Notes under the pieces: generated by a model
The model's input: only the letters and a program-made list of their open reading frames with translations
What the model was told of the DNA's origin: nothing
Databases searched by the model: none
Shown here: positions 1 through 5,050 of the stretch, in pieces
Numbering within the stretch: the stretch's first letter is position 1
Layout of the letters: the number at the start of each line of letters is the position of its first letter
Made by a program: the position numbers and the translations under genes
NCBI GenBank assembly: GCA_007123695.1
Contig: SLGN01000515.1
Span: forward strand, 1 to 5,050
Length of the DNA stretch: 5,050 nt
Origin: Verrucomicrobiales bacterium
Lineage (GTDB): Bacteria > Verrucomicrobiota > Verrucomicrobiia > Verrucomicrobiales > DEV007
Reading direction: 5' to 3'

Positions 1-59
1 AACTTTCGGGGAAATTTAGTTGACGGATTTCTCGCAGTCATGATACCAATCTCGCCACA
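1..59 (+). other. Leader region with no recognisable ribosome binding site
   Basis: These 59 bases precede the large gene. An in-frame TGA at 21-23 closes the reading frame upstream, and the ATG at 60 is the first start codon after it, which fixes the start well. The bases just before the ATG (CTCGCCACA) contain no purine-rich Shine-Dalgarno sequence. Initiation is therefore either SD-independent or nearly leaderless if the promoter candidate at 20-47 is real. No hairpin terminator of a preceding gene is apparent in this short stretch. Confidence 0.6.
20..47 (+). promoter_or_regulatory. Possible sigma-70-type promoter
   Basis: TTGACG at 20-25 matches the -35 consensus at five of six bases. 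GATACC at 42-47, 16 bases further on, matches the -10 consensus TATAAT at only three of six. This would put the transcript start near 54, leaving a leader of only a few bases before the ATG at 60. The surrounding 60 bases are clearly AT-richer (about 43% GC by my count) than the gene body, as expected for an intergenic control region. The weak -10 makes this tentative, and the true promoter may lie upstream of the window. Confidence 0.25.
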
Positions 60-152
60 ATGGAACCGCTTTCCACGCCTAGACTCCTTGCTCCCGTCTT
101 CGGGTTAGCGACCGCATTGTTCGGGTTGACGATCATATTTTGCGCCTACGGC
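60..152 (+). other. N-terminal signal peptide (residues 1-31)
   Basis: The N-terminus has a short polar stretch with one positive charge (R8). A hydrophobic core follows at residues 9-28 (LLAPVFGLATALFGLTIIFC), then A29-Y30-G31. The A-x-G pattern at 29-31 is an acceptable signal peptidase I site, with the mature protein starting at E32 followed by an acidic, repeat-rich chain. C28 is preceded by I-I-F, which is a poor lipobox because the -1 residue is Phe rather than Gly, Ala or Ser, so lipoprotein processing is less likely. The weak positive charge is the only atypical point. Export fits the calcium-binding repeats that follow. Confidence 0.8.
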
Positions 153-3100
153 GAAGATCCCACCTACGACACGGGCCCCACCTACGACTCCGACGGCGAC
201 GGCATCCCGGACGCCTGGGAATCCGCCAAGGGTCTAAATCCCTTCGACCCGACGGACGCGTCGCGCGATTTCGGCTACGACCGACTCTCCAACCTCGACA
301 AGTTCCTCGCCGACCCGGACGCGGACCCCAACACCGACTGGGCCTTCGTCGAAGTCCCGGGCGGGGGCGTCGGCGTCGGCGGCATCGCCACCCTCAACGA
401 CATGGGCCACCTGATCCGCCTCGCCGACGGCGTGCTGGAGCGCTTCGAAGCGGGCGCGTGGGTCGATCGCGGCGCCTTCGGCGGCGCCTTCGAGCCCACC
501 GAGCTCGCCCAGAACAACTTCGGCCTCGTCGCCGGGTGGCGCGCCCCCGGACCGGGGCAGGCCGAGTTCGACGCCGCCACCGCGGCGGTGCTGCGCGACA
601 TTCCCGGCGCAAGCACCCATGTGATCGAGCCCCAGGGCGCCAAGGGCCTCAGCGTCGAGAAGATCACCGACTCCGGCTTCGTCTACGGGCGCTACCAGGG
701 CGGCGACGGGCGCTGGCGCGTCTTCCAGCACCGCGGCGGCCAGACCGTCCACCACGAAAACCCCCACGGCGACTTGCACTACCGCGACGCCAGCGCCCGC
801 GGGGAGATCCTCGCCGCCTTCGGCGACGACTCCGACGTGCGCGTGCTCGTCGGCGGACAATGGGACGAATCCCTGGCCGACGCCGACACCGTGGTGCTCA
901 CCGAGGCCGGCGATCTGGCCGATCTTGAGGGCGCCTCCTCGCGCTCGGAGACCCGCCGCTGGCTCTCGAACCGGGGCGGCGACATTCTCGAATCCGTCAT
1001 CCCCGAACTCACCGAAGAGGCCCTCGAGCCCCCGCCAGCTTTCGAGGCGACCTTCCACGCGTCCGGTTTCCCGCCTTCGGTGCTCACCGACCCGGACTAC
1101 GACCCGCAAGGCCCCGACCCGGCCCGCCACGTCGTTCCGGTCGCGCTGAGCCCGCTCGGGGATCTCGCCGGGTTCCTGCAGGGCCCCGCCCGGCAGTCGG
1201 TCTGGATCGGCGAACCCGGGGACCCGCTGGCCTCGACGGAGGTCGAAACCGGCACCCGCCAAGGCTTCCTCTGGCGTCCCGGCGGGTTTCACCTCGTCCA
1301 CGAAGGCCCCTACGACTCGGAGTTCCTCGCCATCAACCGCACCGGGCGCGTCGCGGCGGTCTTCTGGGAGGCCGAGGAGCTCGACGGCGAGGGGCTGCAC
1401 GACTCCGGCAGCGGCCCCGAGCCCTGGACCTACACCGCCTACCTGCCGCGCTTCGGGCTCCTGGTCCCCGACAACGACAGCGACGGCAACGGGCTGCCCG
1501 ACGCCTGGGAGATCCGGCACTTCGGCGCCATCGGCCAGGATCCCGACGCCGACCCCGACGGCGACGGGCTCACCAACTTCCAGGAGTACGTCTTCGGCAC
1601 CCACCCCAACCTCGCTGACAGCGACGGGGACGGCATCCCCGACCGGGCCGCGATCCTCTTCGGCCTCGACCCCCTCGGCACCAGCGCCGCCGACCGGGAC
1701 GCCGACTTCGACGGCGACGGCATCCCCAACTGGTGGGAGATCCTCCACGGGCTCGACCCCTTCGCCGCCGCCGACGCCCATCTCGACCCCGACGGCGACG
1801 GGTTCACCAACCTGGAGGAGTACCTTGCCGGCTCCGACCCCCACGACCCCGCGTCCACCCCGGAAACCGTCGACGTCAACGCCAACGGCATCCCCGACAC
1901 TTGGGAGATCCAGCACGGGCTCGACTTCGACGACCCCCACGCCGCCGACTACGACTGGGACTACAACGGGCTGACCCACCTCCAGGAATACCAGCACGGC
2001 ATTGTGCCGCCGACGCCGAAATGGCGGCGTGTCCCGGTCGCGGGCGGGCTCAGCGGCTGGAGCGGCGGGGTCATCGCCGATCTTCACCTGCCGGGCCCGC
2101 TCGTCGGCGGCTTCAACGATCTCGGGCAGTTGGCGCGGATCGAAACCGTCGCTGGCGAGCTGCGGCTCCGGCGCTGGGACCCCTTCGCAGTGCAAACCAA
2201 CGCGGCGGGCGAGATCACCGGCCACGACGGCTGGGGCCCCGCCGAGGATTCTCTCGGGCCGGTCCCGGCGGGTCCCGCCGTCCACCTTCGCGAGATCCGC
2301 CAGAGCAACCTCGGCCTCGTCGCGGCGAGCTTCTCGCACGTTACCGAAGGGCAGCACCGCTGGCACCTCCGCATCCTCGACGAGCAGCGCCACGCGCACG
2401 CCTTCGGCGAAGGCGAGGGCTGGAAATGGGTCACCGGCCTCCATGTCACCGATTCCGGCTTCGTCACCGCCTCGGTCGAGCTGCATGAGCCCGACCCCGA
2501 GTTCGGCGGCGCCACCCGCTTCCTCCTTCGCTGGCGCCGCGGGCAGCTCGAGCGGCACCCGCTCGCCGGGGACCCGGTTCCGAGCGTGCTCGGGCTCAGC
2601 GAGCGGGGCGAGACCCTCGTCCACCCCGCCGGTCTGCTCGGGCTGGGCCCGCAGCCCGCCTGGACGCCCCTCAGCCCCATGCGCCTGGCCATCGGCCCCT
2701 ACGGCCAGCTCCCCACGGCGGGCTTGGGGCTTCTCCCCCCTCCGACCGGCGGCTACTGGGGGACGACGCCCCATCCTTCCCACTACTTCCACTCGCTCAA
2801 CCGACGCGGCGACTGGGCCTCGGGGCCGCGAAGGCCTTGGGCGTCCTCCAACGGCATTCCGGGGCTTTACCACTCGCGCAACGCGAGCTGGTCCTGCGAC
2901 GGGCGCACGCTCAAGATCGGCCCCACCGGCCCTCTCCTGCCCGGCACCGGGGTGTCGCCCGCTGGCTATGGCGAAACCGGCGAGCCTCTCAGCACCCACG
3001 ACATCTACGGCAACCCGCTGCTCGACGCCCACGGCAACCCGCTCTTCGAGGGCGCGGGCGAGGCGCTGCAGCCGGTCTTCTACAACGACTACCAAGAGGT

Positions 3101-5050
3101 CGTCCCCTGGGCGACCTTCGCCTCGGGCCTGAACCGCCGCGGCGACATGGTTGGGGGCGTGCTGAGGGCCGACCCCGACGACCCCGGCCAGGGCTTCGCC
3201 ACCCAGTTCTCGTGGGAGCATAGCGGCATGAGCAGTTTCTCCCACCCGATCCCGCTCGAGGGCTGGGGCGAAGCTTTTCTGCTCCAGCGGGGGAGGACGG
3301 AGTTCACGCCAGTCGTCCTTTCCACCCAACCGAACCACGCCCCGGCGACGAGGACGCACGCCCGCTTCTGGGCCGTCAACGACTCCGGGCACATTCTCGT
3401 CTCCACCGCTTGGGTAGACTACGGCGAGGATCCGGAGAACCCGATCGAAGACGTCGCGCACCGCTGGGAGGTCTGGGTGCCCGACAACGACAGCGACCGC
3501 AACGGCCTGCCGGACGATTGGGAGCGCCTCCACCTCGGTGAGGCGGGGGCGACGCCGCCCTACCGCGACGACGACGGCGACGGGCTCAGCCTCCGCCACG
3601 AGTTCGTCTTCGGTCTCGATCCCAACAAGAGCTCCACCCACGACGACATGGTGCCCGACTGGGCTCGCCCCAGCTTCGGGCTCGATCCGGCGATTCCCGC
3701 GCCGCCGGGAACGGCGGACGACCTCGAGCTCGACGATCCCGAGTTCGACGAGACCGGTCTGCGCCTGCACTACGAGAACAACCGCGCCGAAAACATCCAC
3801 AAGAACGGGTGGGGCGTCATCCACGAGGATCGCCGCAGGTACTACGCGAAGCACAGCTGGAGCGAGTCGACTTCAGGGGATCTCGGCATGACGGTGGAAG
3901 CCGACAGCGTGACCACCACCAACGACTTGACCTGGACCGGCGGAATCACGATCAAAGGCGAGTATCCCTCGACAATTACCAACGACCGGGAAGGATTCCA
4001 GCAACCGCTCATGGAGGGCGAATGGGAGTTCGAGAGCACCTTCAGCGTCCATGTCGACTCCCCTGATGACACCTACCACTCGACAAGCGAGTTTTCGGGT
4101 GAACTGTCCATCGGGAGCGCGATTCACGAATTTCCGACCTATCCATGGATCCTCGGGCAGATGCATACCCACGGCTGGCACCTCGACAAAGACAGCGGCG
4201 AGACGACGACGCACTCGGAAACCCTCCCGTCCGCAAGTTTGTTCGGCGCTTGGGGCGTGGAAAGGACTGAAATCTCCGAAACCGCGACCGAAACCGGGCC
4301 GACCCTCTCCCTTGCCTGGACCTTCGAATATTCCCAAGGCTCCTACCCCTGGACGGAGATCGAAGGCGAGGCAATCGTCAGCGTCGCATACACGGATCGA
4401 ATCGCGGACACCGAACTGCGGACCATCGCATACGGGCATAGCGTCTCGGTGCCGGAGCAGTGGCAGGCCGTCAATTACGGCTCCGCCGACTTCGAGCTTC
4501 ACGACGATCCAAGCCTGACCAACCCCGACCTGACCGCCATCCACCTCGTTTCCCGCTTCGTGGGCTTCGACCGCTACAACGACTTCAGCGACTACGACCG
4601 CGCCTACGTGCGCGACGGCAGCTACCAGTGGGAGGTCGATGATCCCGACGGGCGCCTCATCACTTGGTGGGAGGGTTTCCGCATCGTCGACGAAAGCAAC
4701 GGCGAAATCGCCGCCGGTCAGAGACTGCGCAGCTGGGTGGCCGAGGTGCCGCGCAGCCCGGTCTACCGGCTCGGCAACTTCGAGCCGGGGGCCGTGGACC
4801 AGAACGGGGTCTTGATACCGGACGGACGGGTGCAGAAGCACCACTTGGGAGGGGTGGTCGAGCCGAGGGAGGCGGGTGAAATATCAGCTCATGTCGTAGT
4901 CGTTGAAACCGACGGTGATGGCGAAGAAGTTGCGAATTCGTGGGAGGAGGCCGACGTTTTGCGAGTCGCGAAGTGGGAGCGAGCCTATACAGGGTACACG
5001 CAAGGCGGCAAAGCCGTGCTTAGACCTGGTTTTGTCCGGTTCGATGTCGA
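60..5050 (+). CDS. Giant exported TSP3-like/HAF-like repeat protein, 3' partial
   Basis: The reading frame is open without a stop from the ATG at 60 to the window edge, giving 1663 complete codons plus two bases; the C-terminus is not visible. I followed the frame through every sequence line and saw no frameshift. In order it encodes a signal peptide (1-31), TSP3-like calcium-binding segments (43-93, 470-647, 1141-1213), two regions of seven HAF-like units each (94-469 and 648-1140), an unassigned beta-like region (1214-1606) and an acidic tail segment (1607 onward). Only two cysteines are seen (C28 in the signal peptide, C946), typical of extracellular repeat proteins. No catalytic motif is evident. 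TSP3-like DxDxDGxxD loops are known to bind calcium and stiffen extracellular stalks; HAF repeats have no established function. I infer a surface or secreted structural or binding protein. Codon use is extremely GC3-rich up to about 3840 and relaxes afterwards. The choice of coding strand is secure; the function is not. Confidence 0.95.
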   Translation, partial: MEPLSTPRLLAPVFGLATALFGLTIIFCAYGEDPTYDTGPTYDSDGDGIPDAWESAKGLNPFDPTDASRDFGYDRLSNLDKFLADPDADPNTDWAFVEVPGGGVGVGGIATLNDMGHLIRLADGVLERFEAGAWVDRGAFGGAFEPTELAQNNFGLVAGWRAPGPGQAEFDAATAAVLRDIPGASTHVIEPQGAKGLSVEKITDSGFVYGRYQGGDGRWRVFQHRGGQTVHHENPHGDLHYRDASARGEILAAFGDDSDVRVLVGGQWDESLADADTVVLTEAGDLADLEGASSRSETRRWLSNRGGDILESVIPELTEEALEPPPAFEATFHASGFPPSVLTDPDYDPQGPDPARHVVPVALSPLGDLAGFLQGPARQSVWIGEPGDPLASTEVETGTRQGFLWRPGGFHLVHEGPYDSEFLAINRTGRVAAVFWEAEELDGEGLHDSGSGPEPWTYTAYLPRFGLLVPDNDSDGNGLPDAWEIRHFGAIGQDPDADPDGDGLTNFQEYVFGTHPNLADSDGDGIPDRAAILFGLDPLGTSAADRDADFDGDGIPNWWEILHGLDPFAAADAHLDPDGDGFTNLEEYLAGSDPHDPASTPETVDVNANGIPDTWEIQHGLDFDDPHAADYDWDYNGLTHLQEYQHGIVPPTPKWRRVPVAGGLSGWSGGVIADLHLPGPLVGGFNDLGQLARIETVAGELRLRRWDPFAVQTNAAGEITGHDGWGPAEDSLGPVPAGPAVHLREIRQSNLGLVAASFSHVTEGQHRWHLRILDEQRHAHAFGEGEGWKWVTGLHVTDSGFVTASVELHEPDPEFGGATRFLLRWRRGQLERHPLAGDPVPSVLGLSERGETLVHPAGLLGLGPQPAWTPLSPMRLAIGPYGQLPTAGLGLLPPPTGGYWGTTPHPSHYFHSLNRRGDWASGPRRPWASSNGIPGLYHSRNASWSCDGRTLKIGPTGPLLPGTGVSPAGYGETGEPLSTHDIYGNPLLDAHGNPLFEGAGEALQPVFYNDYQEVVPWATFASGLNRRGDMVGGVLRADPDDPGQGFATQFSWEHSGMSSFSHPIPLEGWGEAFLLQRGRTEFTPVVLSTQPNHAPATRTHARFWAVNDSGHILVSTAWVDYGEDPENPIEDVAHRWEVWVPDNDSDRNGLPDDWERLHLGEAGATPPYRDDDGDGLSLRHEFVFGLDPNKSSTHDDMVPDWARPSFGLDPAIPAPPGTADDLELDDPEFDETGLRLHYENNRAENIHKNGWGVIHEDRRRYYAKHSWSESTSGDLGMTVEADSVTTTNDLTWTGGITIKGEYPSTITNDREGFQQPLMEGEWEFESTFSVHVDSPDDTYHSTSEFSGELSIGSAIHEFPTYPWILGQMHTHGWHLDKDSGETTTHSETLPSASLFGAWGVERTEISETATETGPTLSLAWTFEYSQGSYPWTEIEGEAIVSVAYTDRIADTELRTIAYGHSVSVPEQWQAVNYGSADFELHDDPSLTNPDLTAIHLVSRFVGFDRYNDFSDYDRAYVRDGSYQWEVDDPDGRLITWWEGFRIVDESNGEIAAGQRLRSWVAEVPRSPVYRLGNFEPGAVDQNGVLIPDGRVQKHHLGGVVEPREAGEISAHVVVVETDGDGEEVANSWEEADVLRVAKWERAYTGYTQGGKAVLRPGFVRFDV
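186..338 (+). repeat. TSP3-like calcium-binding segment 1 (residues 43-93)
   Basis: A canonical loop DSDGDGIPDAWE (43-54) fits the DxDxDGxxD calcium-binding pattern and is followed by a GLNPFDP turn. The second half-unit (LSNLDKFLADPDADPN, about 75-90) is a degenerate version of the 'DGDGLTNxxEYxxGTDP' half seen in block 2. The segment sits just after the signal peptide and before the first set of HAF-like units, so it probably forms a short stalk at the mature N-terminus. The motif assignment is confident; calcium binding is inferred from the family. Confidence 0.85.
339..1466 (+). repeat. First set of seven HAF-like repeat units (residues 94-469)
   Basis: Seven short motifs of the form hydrophobic-x-[N/S]-x-x-G-x-hydrophobic recur. 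They are LNDMGHLIR (112-120), AQNNFGLVAGW (150-160), ITDSGFVYG (202-210), ASARGEILAAF (244-254), LSNRGGDILE (302-311), LSPLGDLAGF (363-372) and INRTGRVAAVFW (425-436). The conserved glycines lie at 116, 155, 206, 248, 307, 367 and 429, so spacing is about 39-62 residues. The last unit is the clearest: it follows a QGFLWRPGGFHLV stretch (401-413), matching the 'FLW...AIN..G.V.G' style of the extracellular HAF repeat family as I know it. Other units are degenerate. Unit number and spacing would suit a seven-bladed beta-propeller, but that fold is an inference. The role is unknown; ligand or surface binding is possible. Confidence 0.6.
1467..2000 (+). repeat. TSP3-like calcium-binding array, block 2 (residues 470-647)
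   Basis: This is the longest array in the window. It contains successive loops DNDSDGNGLPDAWE (471-484), DADPDGDGLTNFQE (496-509), DSDGDGIPD (520-528), DADFDGDGIPNWWE (547-560), DPDGDGFTNLEE (576-587), DVNANGIPDTWE (605-616) and DYDWDYNGLTHLQE (628-641). Two half-unit types alternate: 'GIPDxWEIxHGLDP' and 'DGDGxTNxxEYxxGxDP'. The last two loops lack several acidic ligands and may bind calcium weakly or not at all. At DNA level the array repeats the core GACGGSGACGGCATCCC (at 1623 and 1710, and also at 192), which makes slippage or recombination plausible. It lies between the two HAF-like regions and probably acts as a stiff, calcium-dependent spacer. Confidence 0.9.
2001..3479 (+). repeat. 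Second set of seven HAF-like repeat units (residues 648-1140)
   Basis: The same N-x-x-G-x-hydrophobic motif recurs in FNDLGQLAR (685-693), SNLGLVAASF (749-758), VTDSGFVTA (796-804), LSERGETLV (846-854), LNRRGDWAS (913-921), LNRRGDMVGG (1024-1033) and VNDSGHILV (1106-1114). The conserved glycines are at 689, 752, 800, 850, 917, 1028 and 1110. The 111-residue gap between 917 and 1028 holds an insertion with a short tandem (IYGNPLLDAHGNPLFE, about 983-998). Several motifs pair closely with set 1, for example ITDSGFVYG with VTDSGFVTA, and NNFGLVAGW with SNLGLVAASF, supporting common ancestry. C946, the only cysteine of the mature chain, lies in the insertion. Fold and function are inferred as for set 1. 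Confidence 0.6.
3480..3698 (+). repeat. TSP3-like calcium-binding segment 3 (residues 1141-1213)
   Basis: Loops DNDSDRNGLPDDWE (1142-1155) and DDDGDGLSLRHE (1170-1181) are followed by FVFGLDP and a degenerate unit HDDMVPDW (1194-1201) with FGLDP (1206-1210). By hand alignment, residues 1141-1210 match residues 470-538 at about 36 of 69 positions with a single one-residue indel, so this is a diverged copy of the start of block 2. The third loop has lost most calcium ligands. This segment ends the repeat-built half of the visible protein; beyond it neither TSP3-like arrays nor HAF-like units continue. Confidence 0.85.
3699..4877 (+). other. Unassigned beta-like region (residues 1214-1606)
   Basis: I do not recognise a family here. 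An acidic Pro/Asp linker (1214-1234) leads into a region rich in Ser, Thr, Glu, Trp and Tyr. It shows alternating polar and hydrophobic residues suggestive of beta strands, for example LTWTGGITIKGEY (about 1291-1303) and WEFESTFSVHV (1322-1332). A histidine cluster HTHGWH lies at 1369-1374. A Tyr/Asp-rich stretch at about 1502-1515 (FDRYNDFSDYDRAY) is followed by a DDPDGR turn. GC in lines counted between about 3900 and 4450 is 57-62%, below the upstream repeats, then rises to about 65% near 4700. No YD/Rhs repeats, HExxH or other catalytic signature was found. It could be one or more adhesin-like beta domains; this is an inference. Confidence 0.5.
4878..5050 (+). other. Low-GC acidic tail segment, continues past window
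   Basis: From about codon 1607 the codon choice shifts towards A/T-ending codons (ATA, TCA, GCT, CAT, GTA, GTT, GGT, GAT), with GC about 55-60% per line. The encoded stretch has a beta-strand-like HVVVVET, a lone DGDG loop at 1618-1621 followed by NSWEEADVLRVAKWERAY (1626-1643), and ends in RPGFVRFDV at the window edge. The DGDG loop lacks the trailing 'xPD' of the upstream TSP3-like loops, so it is at most a degenerate one. The protein continues beyond the window, and the domain cannot be named from this fragment. Confidence 0.45.

Noticed and set aside
1..108. Tail of an upstream gene in frame 1, open from base 1 to the TAG at 106-108
   Set aside because: Only 36 codons are visible, it would overlap the signal peptide by about 49 bases, and its AT-rich composition looks intergenic. 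It cannot be supported without upstream sequence.
140..928. A 262-codon + strand frame rich in Arg
   Set aside because: It is out of frame with the signal peptide and TSP3-like loops. The Arg/Pro/Gly-rich translation is typical of a shifted reading of GC-rich coding DNA.
2002..3132. A 376-codon + strand frame rich in Ser, Ala, Pro and Arg
   Set aside because: It is a shifted reading of the second HAF-like region. The low-complexity composition and lack of motifs argue against a real gene, and the main frame continues uninterrupted through it.
339..3479. FG-GAP (integrin-type) propeller repeats
   Set aside because: The repeated units lack a DxDxDGxxD loop and FG-GAP motif in each blade. The calcium loops are confined to separate segments, and the N-x-x-G-x-hydrophobic pattern fits HAF-like units better.
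234..3854. A 1206-codon open frame on the minus strand
   Set aside because: It is in codon register opposite the + strand gene and stays open only because that gene avoids TTA, CTA and TCA codons at very high GC3. Its translation is a low-complexity run of Val, Gly, Ala and Glu with no domain, while the + strand shows clear TSP3-like loops and a signal peptide.
4164..4214. Histidine cluster HTHGWH with a further His at residue 1385 as a metalloprotease site
   Set aside because: There is no HExxH or other known metallopeptidase signature and no surrounding catalytic context. It may bind metal, but nothing shows it.
3873..4844. A 323-codon open frame on the minus strand
   Set aside because: It is the same antisense register effect: it is bounded by the next TCA codon of the + gene and has no recognisable domain or upstream signals.
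3699..5050. Rhs/YD-repeat polymorphic toxin
   Set aside because: No YD repeats, no Rhs core motif and no immunity gene are visible in the window. The composition drop alone is not enough, and the C-terminus is not present.

Overview
The window is almost entirely one protein-coding gene on the + strand. It starts at an ATG at position 60 and is still open at position 5050, so at least 1663 codons are visible and the 3' end is missing. No second gene, RNA gene, CRISPR array or insertion sequence can be supported. The first 59 bases are an AT-richer leader with a weak promoter candidate. The DNA is very GC-rich, roughly 65-72% in most lines I counted up to about 3840. Together with the 'DSDGDGIPDAWE' style of calcium-binding repeat in a giant secreted protein, this suggests a Verrucomicrobiota-like bacterium (for example Opitutae). 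Planctomycetes or another group with large surface proteins remains possible, and this assignment is an inference.

The protein is modular. It has an N-terminal signal peptide (residues 1-31), then a short thrombospondin-type-3-like (TSP3-like) calcium-binding segment (43-93). Next comes a region with seven degenerate 'N-x-x-G-x-hydrophobic' units (94-469), a long TSP3-like array (470-647), a second region with seven such units (648-1140) and a third TSP3-like segment (1141-1213). The seven-unit regions resemble the HAF family of extracellular repeats. Each one ends directly in a closely similar TSP3-like junction, so the layout looks like an ancient internal duplication.

After residue 1213 the protein changes character. 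Residues 1214-1606 form a region rich in Ser, Thr, Glu, Trp and Tyr with beta-like alternation that I cannot assign to a family. GC falls to roughly 57-62% over its first two-thirds. A last segment (1607 onward, to the window edge) drops in GC again and has a lone, imperfect DGDG loop. The most interesting points are the two sets of seven repeats held between calcium-binding rods, and the coincidence of the composition change with the change in domain type.

Functionally the product is best described as a giant exported, probably surface-attached or secreted, calcium-binding repeat protein of unknown role. No enzyme active site is visible. The anchor or sorting signal, if there is one, lies downstream of this window.
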